64,000 nt of DNA from Achatina immaculata (GCA_009760885.1 CM019691.1:25047314-25111313), one strand, 5' to 3'. Shown: positions 1-11,205, counted from the first letter of the stretch. The notes: a model not told the origin generated them from the letters alone. Program-made: numbers and translations.

Positions 1-221
1 ATGAATTATGTAATGTCAATTATACGACATTCAAAGTACATGAAATGACAGGTTTTTAAAGATTAAACTTTTAATCTACAATATAAGCTAATTATTATGC
101 CAATTCCCAGTAAAAACATAGTGGAGGTGTTTATTATACAATTTTTGTGTGATCTTAGGATTTTTCATGTGGCTGTGTGAGAGTTAATTTATTTATGATA
201 CACTATATAACAATAATAAAA

Positions 222-345
222 TCCTTTGATGAGGTTGAAAGACTTGCCGAAGACAGGAAAAATTGGCAAACTACTTTGTGAGCCCTATGTGACGTTTAAT
301 GGCACGGGAAGGATATAAGATAAGATATAACAACAACAACAAAAA
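222..345 (+). mobile_element. LINE-A 3' end fragment
   Basis: A 5'-truncated copy of a non-LTR retrotransposon 3' end. It encodes the remnant FDEVERLAEDRKNW and then the family's 3' tail (cacgggaaggatataagat). The same tail ends the copies near 13345, 26035, 29170, 36530 and 38245. Only about 120 bp remain. Confidence 0.8.
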
Positions 346-359
346 ATTACATAACTTTT

Positions 360-485
360 CAGAATATTAAATACTATAGCATCAGCAGCAGGCCATCTTG
401 CTCACAACTGAGAGGCCTACAGGAGAGCTGTTAGGGAGGCAAAGTTCTGCAAGGGACATGCAAATGAATGAATGAATGAACGAGT
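360..485 (+). mobile_element. LINE-B 3' end fragment
   Basis: This matches the end of the longer LINE-B copies (gaggcctacaggagagctgt ... gggacatgcaaatgaatga) and finishes in an (ATGA)n tail, as expected for target-primed insertion of a 5'-truncated LINE. Confidence 0.8.
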
Positions 486-562
486 GACAGCACTCTTCAG
501 ACTACTTTTCTAGGGTGATTCTTCTCTTTACTGTTAATTAAACATGACAAGTGAATACTCAC

Positions 563-640
563 AGGTATCAAAGTCTGTTCTGATCCTATCATTGAAAGAA
601 GACCTGTCAGCTTAGAGACCCTTTCAAGTGGGGGTGTGTC
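563..640 (-). CDS. FOCAD: FOCAD exon (GLLSMIGSEQ block), last in window
   Basis: 78 bp, 26 codons, phase 0 both ends. Acceptor ttgttttactag, donor gtgagt. It reads DTPPLERVSKLTGLLSMIGS then EQTLIP, matching vertebrate LHGMVALVGSEGDVM. No further exon is seen between 1 and 560, so the C-terminal part of the gene lies left of the window. Confidence 0.88.
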
Positions 641-1120
641 CTAGTAAAACAATATAGACATATCACATACATTTATTTGTAACCTCAGGTGCACAGCTGC
701 CTACAGCTTTCGCTACCCATGAATACATGAATTTTGAGGGGTGTGCCTGAAGAATATGATGAAATATAAACAGATCAATGTAGATTATATAATGTTATGA
801 TCATGGGCAAATGTTACTGTAAGCATATATTACAGGGTGTTCCAAAAGTTTCTTTAACCTTCTGGAGGAAAAGAGAAAAACATAGTGAATGACAGAAAGA
901 GCAAGAACAGATAAAGTGAGTGACAGAAAAATCAAGAACTTTTGTTATAAATAATAATACATCTGTAGCTGTTACCTAAGTCTGTGGAAAGATTTAACTC
1001 AGGAGAATGAACAGTTAGAAACTACAGGCCACAGCGAACAATACAAACCTTCCTGTGTTAATCTTTATATTACATCATTACATGGATATCAACCACATGA
1101 AAAAACCAAAACCTGCAAAC

Positions 1121-1243
1121 CTCTTTAACAACATCTTGAAGCCATTGAGACACCAGGTCCTGTCTCAGCTGTGACACAGATCTCTGACCCAGCTTTGACA
1201 AGGAGAATGTGAGCAGGCCAAGGGCCAGACACACTCCAATGAC
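1121..1243 (-). CDS. FOCAD: FOCAD exon (CLALGLLTFSLSKLG block)
   Basis: 123 bp, 41 codons, phase 0 both ends. Acceptor atctctgtctag, donor gtttgc. It reads VIGVCLALGLLTFSLSKLGQ and ends VSQWLQDVVKE. Vertebrate FALALGNIVHGLSVCGHGKA and PAWIRIVLTE correspond. Confidence 0.9.
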
Positions 1244-2342
1244 CTAGACAGAGATGTCAAATAATGGTAAAAAAGTTTTGAAGACTTATACTTCTAAATC
1301 ATATAAGATAGAGAAAATGGAAACAAGGGTACATCTCTTTTTAACTTGTAAAGAACTACAGTTTTCTGTCTCAATATATATCTAATAAATAGATTCTGGA
1401 ACTACTCTTAAATCTGTTTAGTTTAGAGAGACCTATCTCCATAACTGGAACCTTGGGGGTTAAGGACTTGCTATCTGCACTTGTAGAAATTAGGACCTGA
1501 TATACTTGTGTTGAGAAAACCAGCCACCATGGAAGGAGAATACCTGACTCCAAAGTGAGGTACGCTGGACTGCACTGCACACATTAGACAGTGAATGAAG
1601 GGACAACTGGGTACCACACGAAGCTCAACCACAAGAATAAAAAAAATGCCTCAGTCACAGCATGTGAAAAAAATACAAAATTGTAAGATTATTACTTTAT
1701 TATGAATTATTACTTTATTATAAGATTATTATCTTATTATATGAATTATATTACAAATTTTTTAAAAGAATATGTATAATAAAGTGTAGAATCTTAATTA
1801 TAGTTGTTCTAATTTTCAATATTTTCTCACAGCTTGATTCATGGAGGAGGCAGATCATCAGTTCCTAATGTTATGTCTTACAAACTTCTTAACAGCACAT
1901 TGTATTTATGGTCATTCTTTGTGCTTTCATGTATGAAATATTTGCCCTTATTCTTAACCAAAAGAAGGATAATTTCATGATGTTGCTTTTTTTTTTTTTT
2001 TTTGTCCCATCCTGGAACTGAACCAGTGATCTTCCTAGTGGCACTGCATTTCTAAGTGCATCTTAGTGATTCAGCTAAGAAGGACCAGTATTAGTTGTGA
2101 CAAATGAAATTATTTAAGTTCTCAATGCTTGTTTCGCATGCTCCACAGCCAGCATACTGGGTTGTCAAATTTATTTGTCAATTTGTATTACTTTATTCAC
2201 AGACTGTTTCACAAATTTGCTTCAAACTTTACCTTCTCTCAAGACATGCTTAATGATAGTTCTCAATTTATCCCTGCAGTTTTTAACAGAATACAAAGCA
2301 CAAAAAATGTTAGCAATGTAGACTTCATATCTAGTATACTAC
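1244..2342. other. FOCAD intron, AT-rich, no recognised element
   Basis: Very AT-rich sequence with imperfect repeats of tattacttattat around 1690-1750 and a long T run near 1990. No coding, RNA or transposon signal was recognised. Confidence 0.6.
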
Positions 2343-2462
2343 CTGTGGGTTCTCTTTATGAACTTGTTTCAGTCTGTCTACGATAGGTAATATAGTCTCT
2401 TCACTTGATGCGTTGCTGGCATATACTGACCCAGCCATGCTTGTCACTGCAACACATAGCAG
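2343..2462 (-). CDS. FOCAD: FOCAD exon (LLCVAVTSMAGSVY block)
   Basis: 120 bp, 40 codons, phase 0 both ends. Acceptor ttttgttccacag, donor gtagta. It reads LLCVAVTSMAGSVYASNASS, then EETILPIVDRLKQVHKENPQ. Vertebrate VLAYTLSCVCTSAFSAGIIE and the following LRLLVENSQQ region correspond. Confidence 0.88.
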
Positions 2463-3022
2463 CTGTGGAACAAAAGGGCTCATTAGTACAGTTCTCTTGT
2501 ATGATTAACAGAATGAGCTACTGGAATGATCTTCACTGAAGCTAAAATGGCCAAAATGTTAAAGCTGTGAAATTCAACATTAGTTGAAACTGATAACTGA
2601 AGACTGCCTCATAAAGAAATGCACAAGGTTACTGTCAGCTGTCTTTTTTTTTTTTATAATAACAAAGTAATACTGACACTGGAAACTGTCATGACAGCTT
2701 TGTATATCAAGGCCATTACTCATAGTGTGAAACCTTTGAGCACTGGCAGTTTTGGCATTGTATGATACAATACTAGTCTGTATCAAAATCTGCATTTAAC
2801 AACAAACAACTCAATCGTTTGCTAAAATGGCAGCTTCCAAACAGTAAAAATCTGTACGTGCAGTTAGCTTGATCTATAACTAAAATGGCTGACATAATAG
2901 CAAAAAGTTACAGCAAATGGTCAGATTTTGCACTTGCACTACGACCACATATTACCATGCACGCACCAGCACAAGTCACAAGGCAGATGTACTAACAACA
3001 TTATCATAACTACACATGTAAC

Positions 3023-3238
3023 CTCATAGACAGGACTGTTGACCGGCGTGCTAATCCATAACCCCTGCAGCTTCTCCATGACAGTGGTGACATGCACCCT
3101 GGACTCTGTTTTCCCCTCAGTGCACATTCCGCACAATGCCAGTCCAAGACCCAAAACACAGCCTCCTCTGTTTTCAGCATCTGCTGCCAGGCATACGTCC
3201 TCCAGGGCTGTGAGTGACTTCCAAACTGCCAGCATGCC
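3023..3238 (-). CDS. FOCAD: FOCAD exon (GGCVLGLGLAL block)
   Basis: 216 bp, 72 codons, phase 0 both ends. Acceptor aaccctcag, donor gttaca. It reads GMLAVWKSLTALEDVCLAAD, then GGCVLGLGLALCGMC, then ESRVHVTTVMEKL and ends SPVYE. Vertebrate LLMKSLDALENCCFDTSLEY, GCILGVGLVL and QSRVHVAALLRKL correspond. Confidence 0.95.
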
Positions 3239-3559
3239 CTGAGGGTTAAAAATATCAACTCTGACATTTTCTAACTTCTTGGGAATGTTAAACTGCATGA
3301 CAACTCTAAAGAAATCAACGTTCTATGGAAAAGCACAGTGCTCAGAGACAACATGGAAGGAAGCAGAGAATAATTCCAAGAACAGGGATGACTGGAGAGC
3401 CTTTAGCTGTGGCCTGCTATCAAAGGAGTGAAAAGTGATGATGATGATGATGGAAAAGTATAGTTTGTAAAAAAATGCTGAGATTCAAAACTATAAAACA
3501 AGCTGACTAGTGTGATATGTAATAAAAGTATAGAAGGTAAATGCAATCTAAATAAGACA

Positions 3560-3755
3560 TTATTATTATGTGCCATGCCAGATATTGTTGGTAATCATGC
3601 TTCTCCATCTTGTGTGGCCCCTGGTATTTCTGATCAATTCAAATCGTTTTCTTTTTTCGTGCCACTTTGTCAGTAAACTCTGATATTTTTCTTTTGGTCT
3701 TCCTTGTTTCTTTTTCCCTTGAATTTTTCTAGTCAATATTAAATTCTCCAATTTC
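3560..3755 (-). mobile_element. LINE-C-like 3' end fragment
   Basis: The minus strand reads MENLILTRKIQGKKKQGRPK, then LTKWHEKRKRF and RWRSMITNNIWHGT. This is the usual end of LINE-C-type reverse transcriptases (TGKIEG.R.RGRP...WR.MI.N..RHGT). It is a degenerate 5'-truncated fragment in a FOCAD intron. Confidence 0.7.
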
Positions 3756-4270
3756 TATTTTCTTATATGGCACATCCAAGAAATCTTGACTGTTTTTTTC
3801 TTTTCATTGTTCTGAAACTTCTCGGAGGATCTATTAGTTTGCTTTTTCTGTCTGTCCTGGGAAAGTACTACAAAGAACCAGAACTTAAGGTCTGAATAAG
3901 TAAACTGATATGCTAAAGAAGAAAAATTAGAAAGAAGAAGGAAAGTCCAAAAACAGAAAAGAAGAAAAAAATATAACACAGAGAATGAAGTTATATTTTT
4001 TTCTTTTTTTTTCATCTGTGTTTGGACTTTCCTTTTCCTTTCTAGTAACACAGTGAAAGAAAAAAATTTGCAAGTGGAAAAAAAAGAGCAATAAAGTTGA
4101 AAAGATTGAAAAAAAAAAAGATGAATGAAAAAAAGAAAGATGAATATGCTGAAAACAATATCTAATGATAAATATTGAAACAAGAAAAAAAAAGGACAAA
4201 ATTTTGAACAAGGAGCAAAGCAGAAAATAATATATACTGACCTTGATTTTAACAAATACCAAAGCAGGCA
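3756..4270. other. Purine/pyrimidine-skewed intron segment
   Basis: Long runs of aaaaga and tttct dominate. Reading frames here are open only because of low complexity (F, K and S rich) and are not believed. Confidence 0.6.
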
Positions 4271-4334
4271 AATATTAAAAACAGTTTTTACTCAGAATAT
4301 TCCGTAAATTAAAACCACAAACTGCACAACTAAC

Positions 4335-4592
4335 CTTACTTCCCGTCATCTCAGAATAATGCTCTTCAAACAGTCGACTAAGCAGCATGCCCAGGGCCAA
4401 GCCATTACAATAGGCCAAAACAGGAGACTGCAAAGTTTGTGACCCTTTGGGCAGGGCAGCAGAAAACCTGGTCAGCAGGCACAGAATTCTTTCATTATCT
4501 GTGGCTGTAAATATAGGGACAAGCTGGCTGGCTGCTAGTCTTGCCATGCCACTACACAGTGTGCTGGCTGGTGCACGGTCCAGAGTGGAGTT
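4335..4592 (-). CDS. FOCAD: FOCAD exon (GLALGMLLSRL block)
   Basis: 258 bp, 86 codons, phase 0 both ends. Acceptor tttctaattaacag, donor gttagt. It starts NSTLDRAPASTLCSGMARLA, continues SQLVPIFTATDNERILCLLT and ends GLALGMLLSRLFEEHYSEMT plus GSK. Vertebrate GLALGMFLSRLCEEKLSDIS aligns without gaps at that end. Confidence 0.96.
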
Positions 4593-4989
4593 CTGTTAAT
4601 TAGAAAGGACAGACTGACTGAGTGATCTTTATTTCAAAAGGGTTAAGAATTGGGCACAAAGGTCCATCTGACATTCTGCCCTTTATCATACATCTTTCAT
4701 TCTATTCCAGACATTCTACAAATATGCTGCTCATATAACAAACATAATTAACATTGAAGCTGAGAGACATAAAATAAAATAAAACATTTACGTTTCGCTC
4801 TTATCCATGCACTCAGTACAGAAAGTAACTACATACATATATAAATGACCATCTACTAAACAAAATTTTGGTACTATTCAGAACAATTAACTGAATTCGG
4901 TGTCCGTAAGAGCAGTGTGAAATAACTTTTAAGTTTTATGACTCGTGGAGGCATGCACATGACGTCAAACAGATATTGGAAATGTTTGC

Positions 4990-5258
4990 AAAAATGGGTG
5001 TCTGAGTGGCGAAGTGGTTAGTGTACTGGTCTCATGGTGAAGGTTGGGAGTTCGAATCCAGCCAGAGGCACCCTAGTCACCCAGCTGTAGAAATGAGTAC
5101 CCAAATTCTTCTGGAGTTGGGGAAGGAAAGGCGGCCAGGCGTGATACTGGCCATATCATCCTCTAGTGTACTGACAGGTCAAGGAAAATATGGGCACTAA
5201 CACCATGTCCCTATGTGCCTCTAAAGCATGACAGGATTACCTTTACCTTTTTTAATAC
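4990..5258 (+). mobile_element. tRNA-derived SINE
   Basis: The 5' head has a pol III A-box-like stretch (tggcgaagtggttag) and a near-perfect B box (gttcgaatcc). After it comes a body containing ggtcaaggaaaatatgggc and ccatgtccc, and a 3' end in ttacctttaccttttt. The second SINE near 41505 shares the body, so this is a dispersed family. It lies in the FOCAD intron from which about 80 codons are missing. Confidence 0.8.
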
Positions 5259-5269
5259 CAAAATTATGG

Positions 5270-5520
5270 CAGAAGAAATGAAAATTTGATTAATTAGTTT
5301 CCCCACTGAAATGTTACCAGAATCAGAGTTGTAAGACGAGCTCCATGCGATGCTTCTTGTAACAGAGTGAAGCCCCTGATCTACCTCCAGACAATGCTTC
5401 TTGTCACAAGGACGAGATCAAGTCACTTGACTTAATTCCATGCAAAGCTACTTGCAACAAGAACAAGTCCCTAATCTACCTCCCTGCCTTGTTATGCTGC
5501 TGAAGACCGGTAGAAAAAAA
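5270..5520. repeat. Degenerate short tandem duplications
   Basis: Related units of ctacctcc...atgcttcttgtcacaa recur two to three times at about 80 bp spacing. No coding sense on either strand. Confidence 0.45.
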
Positions 5521-5650
5521 ATGACTACATTTATCAAAGTTTACTGCAGCGGTAAGACTGTCAATATGTTAACATCTTATGTCTGCTTGGGAAATTTTAT
5601 AACATAAAAAAATACTATGTTAATGGAACAAAACTAGGAAATATGCTTAC

Positions 5651-5692
5651 ATGGAGGCCATCTTGATGGCTTCTAAAATTGTGTCTCTTGCC
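5651..5692 (-). CDS. FOCAD: FOCAD 42-bp mini-exon
   Basis: Acceptor aatttcttag and donor gtaagc enclose 42 bp. Joined to the exon at 7954 they read AWL-VARDTILEAIKMAS, matching vertebrate AWLWVRDMLTDEITKAAAK. It ends in phase 2. The next recognised exon, at 4592, starts in phase 0, so at least one exon with length 1 mod 3 is missing between them. Confidence 0.75.
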
Positions 5693-6349
5693 CTAAGAAA
5701 TTAAAAAGAAATTAATTTTATATTTCATACAGATATTTAAACACAACATTAGTTTTAATGCAACATCATAAACAGCTCATACATTTAAAAATAGTAACAA
5801 TTTCTGTTTAGGAAGACTTTGTGATGTAAGAAGAATGTGAGAAAATAATAAAATGAATTTAGATGATGAACCTGCGAACGAAGAAGAAGAAGAAGAAGAA
5901 GATGATGAACCTAAGTGGATGAGAAACAAAAGTGACTGAACAACATCTTGAAACTGAAAACTTGTGTAAACCATAATGACAAGACACTGAAAATTCACTG
6001 AACATTTCATAAGAAGACAAGATATTGACTCCTGACTACAAGCAGATGTGTGAAAGGCCAATGTTTCTCCTTTTCTTCGTATGGAGCCCGTGTTAGAGGC
6101 CACGGATACCAATCCTAAAATTTGGTGTTTTATTCCAATCCAACATCCTTGTTGCATTTTTGTCAATGTTTACTTCCTTCCTAGAAAGGAAGTAACCCTC
6201 ATAGTGGACCAGAAGTGACCAACCTAGTTGAACAAAATGCTCAGTTTCACTGGCTTACTTTGCGATGGCTTCACATAAATATAATTCACAACATCTATCA
6301 GCTGGGAAAACTACTGAAATTATATGAATAACTTTGTGAATATCTGAAT

Positions 6350-7040
6350 TGCTTTAGCTGCGAAGAAAACTAAATTGATGACATCTGACAAAACAAACAA
6401 GGCAGCTGATATATTTATCAATGAGGAAAAACTGGAAGAAGTGGAGAGTTTTTAATATCTTGGATCATTGCTAACTAATAATAGAGATACAATGAGGGAA
6501 ATTAAAAGAAAGTAAAACAACTAAAGAATCCGTGGAGAGGAACAGAAAGTAAAACAACTAAAGAATCCGTGGAGAGGAACAGACAGAACTACAAAAATAA
6601 GATTTTTAAGGGCATGCATCTCTCCCATCACAACATATGCATGTGAGACCTGAACACTTAACAAAACAGCTGAGAAACACATGAATGCCCTTGAATGTAA
6701 ATGCTACAGAAGAGTTCTTCAAATATCATGGACACAAAAAAGAACAAATATATCCATAATACAAGAACTTAATACTGAAGAAAGCTGGCTAGTAAAGAGA
6801 ATTAAAGAGAGAAAACTTAAATATTTTGGACACATTAAACATCATGATAATCTAGAGAAAACCGTCTTGGAAGGGTACATAATGAGAAAAAGAAGAGAGG
6901 AAGACCAAGGTGGCACAAGACATTGTTGATGATCTGCAAATGGATGCATCAGCAGCAGGCTCACAACCGAGAGACCTACAGGAGTGCTGTTGGGGAGGCA
7001 AAGTTCCGCAAAGGACATGCAAATGAATGAATGAATTTAA
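6350..7040 (+). mobile_element. LINE-B copy, reverse transcriptase C-terminal part, broken
   Basis: It carries the post-polymerase part of a LINE reverse transcriptase: DKTNKAADIFINEEKLEEVE, then a YLGSLLTNN block, NALECKCYRRVLQISWTQKR and LKYFGHIKHHDNLEKTVLEG. It ends in (ATGA)n near 7030. Several stops and a roughly 37-bp internal duplication at about 6511-6585 (aaacaactaaagaatccgtg twice) show it is dead. The catalytic YADD box is not included. Confidence 0.85.
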
Positions 7041-7527
7041 CTGCTACAGATGATGAATGGTATGACAAAGTGCTTGAAATGTTACACATAACTTACAGTT
7101 TGTATGCCTCAACATCAGATTCAGAAAGAATATGGTAAAAAATGTGTATAAAATTAACTATTTCATAAATTTTACAAGAACTTTTTTGTTACAATTTTTA
7201 AAAAATGGGTTACCTACAAAACTGTGGTGATTATGTGTGTCAGTGTGATTTCACAGTGGTGGCAGTTATAGGTAAGTTGAAGTTTTTTTTCATATTTTAA
7301 AAACAAAATTTTGTGTTACTACTCTATGAAAAGAACAATATTCCCTTCCAGACACAATTTTTGCACCTCCAAAATTGACTAACTTCTTGATTTAATTCTC
7401 TTTAATTTGATAAAAACATTTCATTATTTTGCAATAATATAATTTTTTTTTAAAATGATAAAATAGGACACCATCCTTCATGAGTCCTGTCATCAAGAAT
7501 CAGCTGTGTCAGATGAGGGAAATCAAT

Positions 7528-7625
7528 TACAGAGTTAAAGGGTTAAATAATTACAGGGTTAAAGAGTTAAATAATTACAGGGTTAAAGAGTTAAATAATT
7601 ACAGGGTTAAAGAGTTAAATAATCT
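7528..7625. repeat. 24-bp tandem repeat, ~4 copies
   Basis: Unit acagggttaaagagttaaat plus aatt, repeated with almost no divergence in the intron between the exons at 5692 and 7954. Confidence 0.85.
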
Positions 7626-7953
7626 GTTAATCTCTAATAGACTTGTGGGATAAAGAAGAAGACTGCAGGGGATCCAAAACGTATTATGTCAGGGGCTACA
7701 CAGGTAGTCTTAAAAAAATAAATAAGTTCTTAAAAAAAAAAAAAAAAGCATGTTCAAACCTCAATTAAAAATAGCAACTTAATTCACACTGAACAGATTA
7801 TTTTTACTATAAATGTCAACCTTGGTGAAAATGCAAAGAATTTAACTATCTTACAGTTGAAAATAATTAGAAGCTCGCTGTCTGATAGTTGAGGGGAAAA
7901 AAATAAACAAATGGATTCTATTGTCTGCCGTTGAAAAATAAAACAAGACATAC

Positions 7954-8042
7954 ACAAGCCAGGCCAGTGACTTCTTTTCCTCGATGTCAGCAGCTGGAGT
8001 TTGCTCATGCTTTTCCTGAAGTTCAAGCTCTGTTTTACGGCT
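7954..8042 (-). CDS. FOCAD: FOCAD exon (TELELQEKHEQ block)
   Basis: 89 bp = 29 codons + 2. Acceptor tgtgcctaacag, donor gtatgt. It reads SRKTELELQEKHEQTPAADI then EEKKSLAWL, matching vertebrate GRLGELELQLKHGKEEPEEV and the AWL that follows. A second GT lies two bases upstream, but gtatgt is the better donor and gives the phase needed by the 42-bp exon at 5692. Confidence 0.9.
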
Positions 8043-8647
8043 CTGTTAGGCACAAAACACAAACAGAAACTGGTACTGTATACGTTAGTCTTAATTAATA
8101 CTATATTTATAAAAGTGACACTAAAATAATTATGAAAGTATAAGATTCACTTTTACCAAAATCTGAAACTGTATGGAATTTAGAACAGTGGTTTCATGGG
8201 GTGGCCTGCAGCTGTGTTATCAACCTGGTATAAAGTGTCATCTACTGAATAGCATTTAGTTGGAAAAATGGTCCTTGGATGTAAAAAGGTTGGAAACCAC
8301 TGATTTAGTATACAAGAAGGGTAACCAGATGTGACTAGCAATCATATTAACTTTCCAATTATTTGTAAGCTATAGTGATATAAAACTCTGAAATAACACA
8401 AGATTTTTGTGGGTTTGTGTGAATATATAAATATATTTCTGAAATTACAGAATATTCATAAAGTGTAATTATGAATTTACATAAGCATGAAGTGTTTAAT
8501 TCTGAATCTTCTGCTGGTATACCATGTATTCGAAGTTGCAGCTGACTACTTCACAATGTCTAAATCTATTTACAAACTGCATTTACACACAAATTTAGGT
8601 CTCAGTTCTAAGAGACGTGGAAAGAAGTGAATCATGTACAATTCTAC

Positions 8648-8740
8648 CTCCAACAGTGACAGAAACAGTCTCTCCATAAATGAATTCCAGGCTTGTGGCA
8701 TCAGGGCACTACGATGCCAGTCTGAAGGTTGCACTGGGAC
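8648..8740 (-). CDS. FOCAD: FOCAD exon (DWHR..LMPQAW block)
   Basis: 93 bp, 31 codons, phase 0 both ends. Acceptor tttgcttgacag, donor gtagaa. The translation VPVQPSDWHRSALMPQAWNS followed by FMERLFLSLLE matches vertebrate VHIQLSEWHRAIFLPQAWLA. It is short and has no in-frame start, so it is best recognised by homology. Confidence 0.94.
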
Positions 8741-9224
8741 CTGTCAAGCAAAATGAAACCTAATCAAGAAAAGGCCATGCTTTATATGATATGCATAAAT
8801 CTCCGCATTATATTTCAAGATCGTGTACTCTGTATGGAGTGATTCATAGAATGAATAAAAATAAATGTTACAATTTCTTAAAGCCTGTTTTGTAAGAATT
8901 ATGTCTTGTTTCAAATTTTTTTTCTTTTAGTTTCCAAGTGGCACTCTAAGCCTTATGGCCTATCAGTCATCTATTTCACCTTGTGAATGAAATCAATGGA
9001 AAGAAATACGCCTGTGTTATAGAAATGACACACAGATGTCAGCAAACGGTAATTGATCATGGCCCTTATTACCACTATAGAGCTATTGGAAACAGGTTGC
9101 TGTGTTACTATGAACTGATTGAAAGGATAAATATCAATATTCATATATATAAATAATTATATATTATATATATAATTATAATAATTTAATATCAGTATTT
9201 ATGTTTATAAATGGGTAAAAGAAT

Positions 9225-10135
9225 TTTCTCAGGGACGCACCGAAATTGTTGACAAAGTCTGATTTGGCCATCCTGTTCAGATTGCAACCGAAGCGACTGT
9301 CAACGTGTGAATGAGATTATCAGAGCTGACAGACGAGTAACGATAGACAGTGTAGCAAGTGCAATTGGATGTTCACATGGCTTAGCCTACAGAATAATGC
9401 ATGAGCAATTGAATTTTCGGAAAGTTTGCTCACGATGGGTACCCAGAGATCTGAATGATGCACACAAAATGAACCAATTTGGTTTGTCATTGCAGCATCT
9501 CTGTCATTACCCACATGAAGGTGAAGATATGCTCCAAAGGATTATTACTGGAGACGAATCTTGGGCGCAACACTACCAACCTGAATCAAAATGTGCCTCA
9601 CTGCAAAGGAAACACCCATCATCGCCATGTGCAAAAAATTCAAGATTACGCCTTCTGCGGGGAAAGTTATGCTGACAGTGTTCTGGGATTATCAAGGAGT
9701 GTTGTTAACCAAGTTCCAGAAGTATGGTGACAGTGTGAATTCTGTATTGTACTGTGAAGTTCTGTCGATGCTATGGGATGCAATTCGAAGAAAACGTCCT
9801 GGTCTGCTGAAAAGAGGTGTGCTTCTCCTTTATGACAATGCCAGACCACATATGGCTCAGTTAACCTAAGAGAAAATTAGCCAGTTGGGCTTGGAAGTTC
9901 TTGAACATCCACCCATAGTCCTGACTTAGCTCCAAGTGATTTTCACCTGTTTGGTCCATTGAAAAACCACCTTGGCGGGAGAAGATTCTCGAGTGATGAT
10001 GAGGTGGAAACAGAAGTAAAAAAATGGTTCAGAAATCAGACTCCCAATTTTTAAGCCATGGGTATTGCATCACTGATTACACGATGGGACAAATGTATCA
10101 ATGTTGGTGGCGATTACACTGAGAAATAGGGGAAT
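9225..10135 (+). pseudogene. Mariner-type transposase pseudogene (DD34D)
   Basis: Fragments of one transposase lie in order: HPVQIATEATV, NEIIRADRRVTIDSVASAIG, LNFRKVCSRWVPRDL, ITGDESW (first catalytic D), LLLYDNARPH (second), PDLAPSDFHLFGPLKNHLGG (third, in SDF) and RWDKCINVGGDYTEK. Frameshifts occur near 9310, 9590 and 9918 and in-frame stops near 9868 and 10053. The N-terminal helix-turn-helix part is absent; upstream is an AT run. No terminal repeats were found. All three catalytic aspartates survive, but the gene is dead. Confidence 0.9.
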
Positions 10136-10244
10136 AATGTAGGTTCAAAAATTAAAGGTTTTCAAATTACTGTCGCATTTAGTTTTTTTTGTAACAGGCA
10201 TTTGTGAGCTACTTAGTGACTTTCCCTTGTATATGCAAAGAAAA

Positions 10245-10900
10245 GTAACTTCTTCTTCTTCGTTTGCTTCTACCATCAAGATCATCCCATGATCCTACTG
10301 AATTTACTCCTGTGGTTCTCGTGATAGATTCATTTAGGATGGAGGCTCAGTGCATCGTGGGGCCCAGGCCTATATTCTTGGTGGGTCACAGAAGCGGCAT
10401 TGCCTGACACTGTAGTTTTCATTGCACCAGTTTAGTATAAAGTTGGACTTCCTCATTGGAAAACCTCAATATGGTTTGGATATGAATATGTCCCCGCCGG
10501 GTGAGAGGAGGTTGCCCATCCAGCCTACAGTTGGACTTCCTCACCAGAAAACCTCGACGTGTTTTGGATATCGGTATATCCCCGCCGGGTGAGAGGTGAT
10601 TGCATATCTAAACTGCACTGGTCCAGTGTCTCCAACTTCAGCATTTTGTGGTCGTGGCCACTACCCTTCCTGGTGGTGACCAGGACGGAGCTTTTGTCGA
10701 GGAGGATGAATCCTCGCCACTAGTAAGTTTCATCCCTGGGTTAAGCCAGTTTAGGCATATTATCCTAGTATGGGTGTAAAAAGGACGTGGTCGGCCTCTA
10801 GAGCAGAGGAGCCATGGTATGAGTAGCCCTCACTGCAAGACTACTGGCCATACTGATTAAACTTCACTTAATCCTTTCCATCATCTTTTCCACCGCCACA
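10245..10900. repeat. Unrecognised repeat-like segment with ~86-bp tandem duplication
   Basis: It starts with (CTT)n, as family E copies do, but the body differs. At 10440-10610 a unit of about 86 bp (gttggacttcctca ... ccccgccgggtgagagg) occurs twice. A short hairpin-capable gaggatgaatcctc follows near 10705. It is GC-richer than its surroundings. Confidence 0.55.
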
Positions 10901-10983
10901 CAGCAACCCTAATCACATTTTTCTTCATTGGTGGGCAGGAGATTCATCCCATGCCAGGCAAATGAAGAATCTCACCAGCATTA

Positions 10984-11205
10984 CATTTTGAACTATAAAA
11001 AGTGCTCTTTCCACAAGGGTTGGAGCTTGGTAAGCATATATTAGCTCTAGAATTGCCACAGTTATCCAAGTAGGATTGTGTCATCTAAGGAACTTCAATT
11101 GATTTAATGAGCCATTCGCAGTTTCACTGTGAGACAGTGTGAAGTTAGACATGCATGGCTTAATCTTTGAGACAAGCATATGACTACTGGCAGGATCAAC
11201 CAGAT
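10984..11205 (-). rRNA. 18S rRNA 5' fragment (rDNA pseudogene)
   Basis: Read on the minus strand, it starts ctggttgatcctgccagtag at about 11203 and continues with the small-subunit landmarks catatgcttgtctcaaagat, aagccatgcatgtcta, gtgaaactgcgaatggctca, cctacttggataactgtg and attctagagctaatat. It fades after about 10985. It is diverged from any functional 18S and only about 220 bp long, so it is a pseudogene. The position next to the true 18S 5' end means the flank up to about 11690 could be external transcribed spacer; that is inference. Confidence 0.92.

Noticed and set aside
831..870. acagggtgttccaaaagtt, like a mariner terminal repeat
   Set aside because: No partner end or transposase found nearby; it may be a lone relic.
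3039..3242. Plus-strand and second minus-strand frames over 3010-3298
   Set aside because: Shadows of the FOCAD exon 3023-3238.
9140..9190. AT-rich tract upstream of the mariner pseudogene as a promoter
   Set aside because: Simple tatata sequence; nothing indicates regulation.
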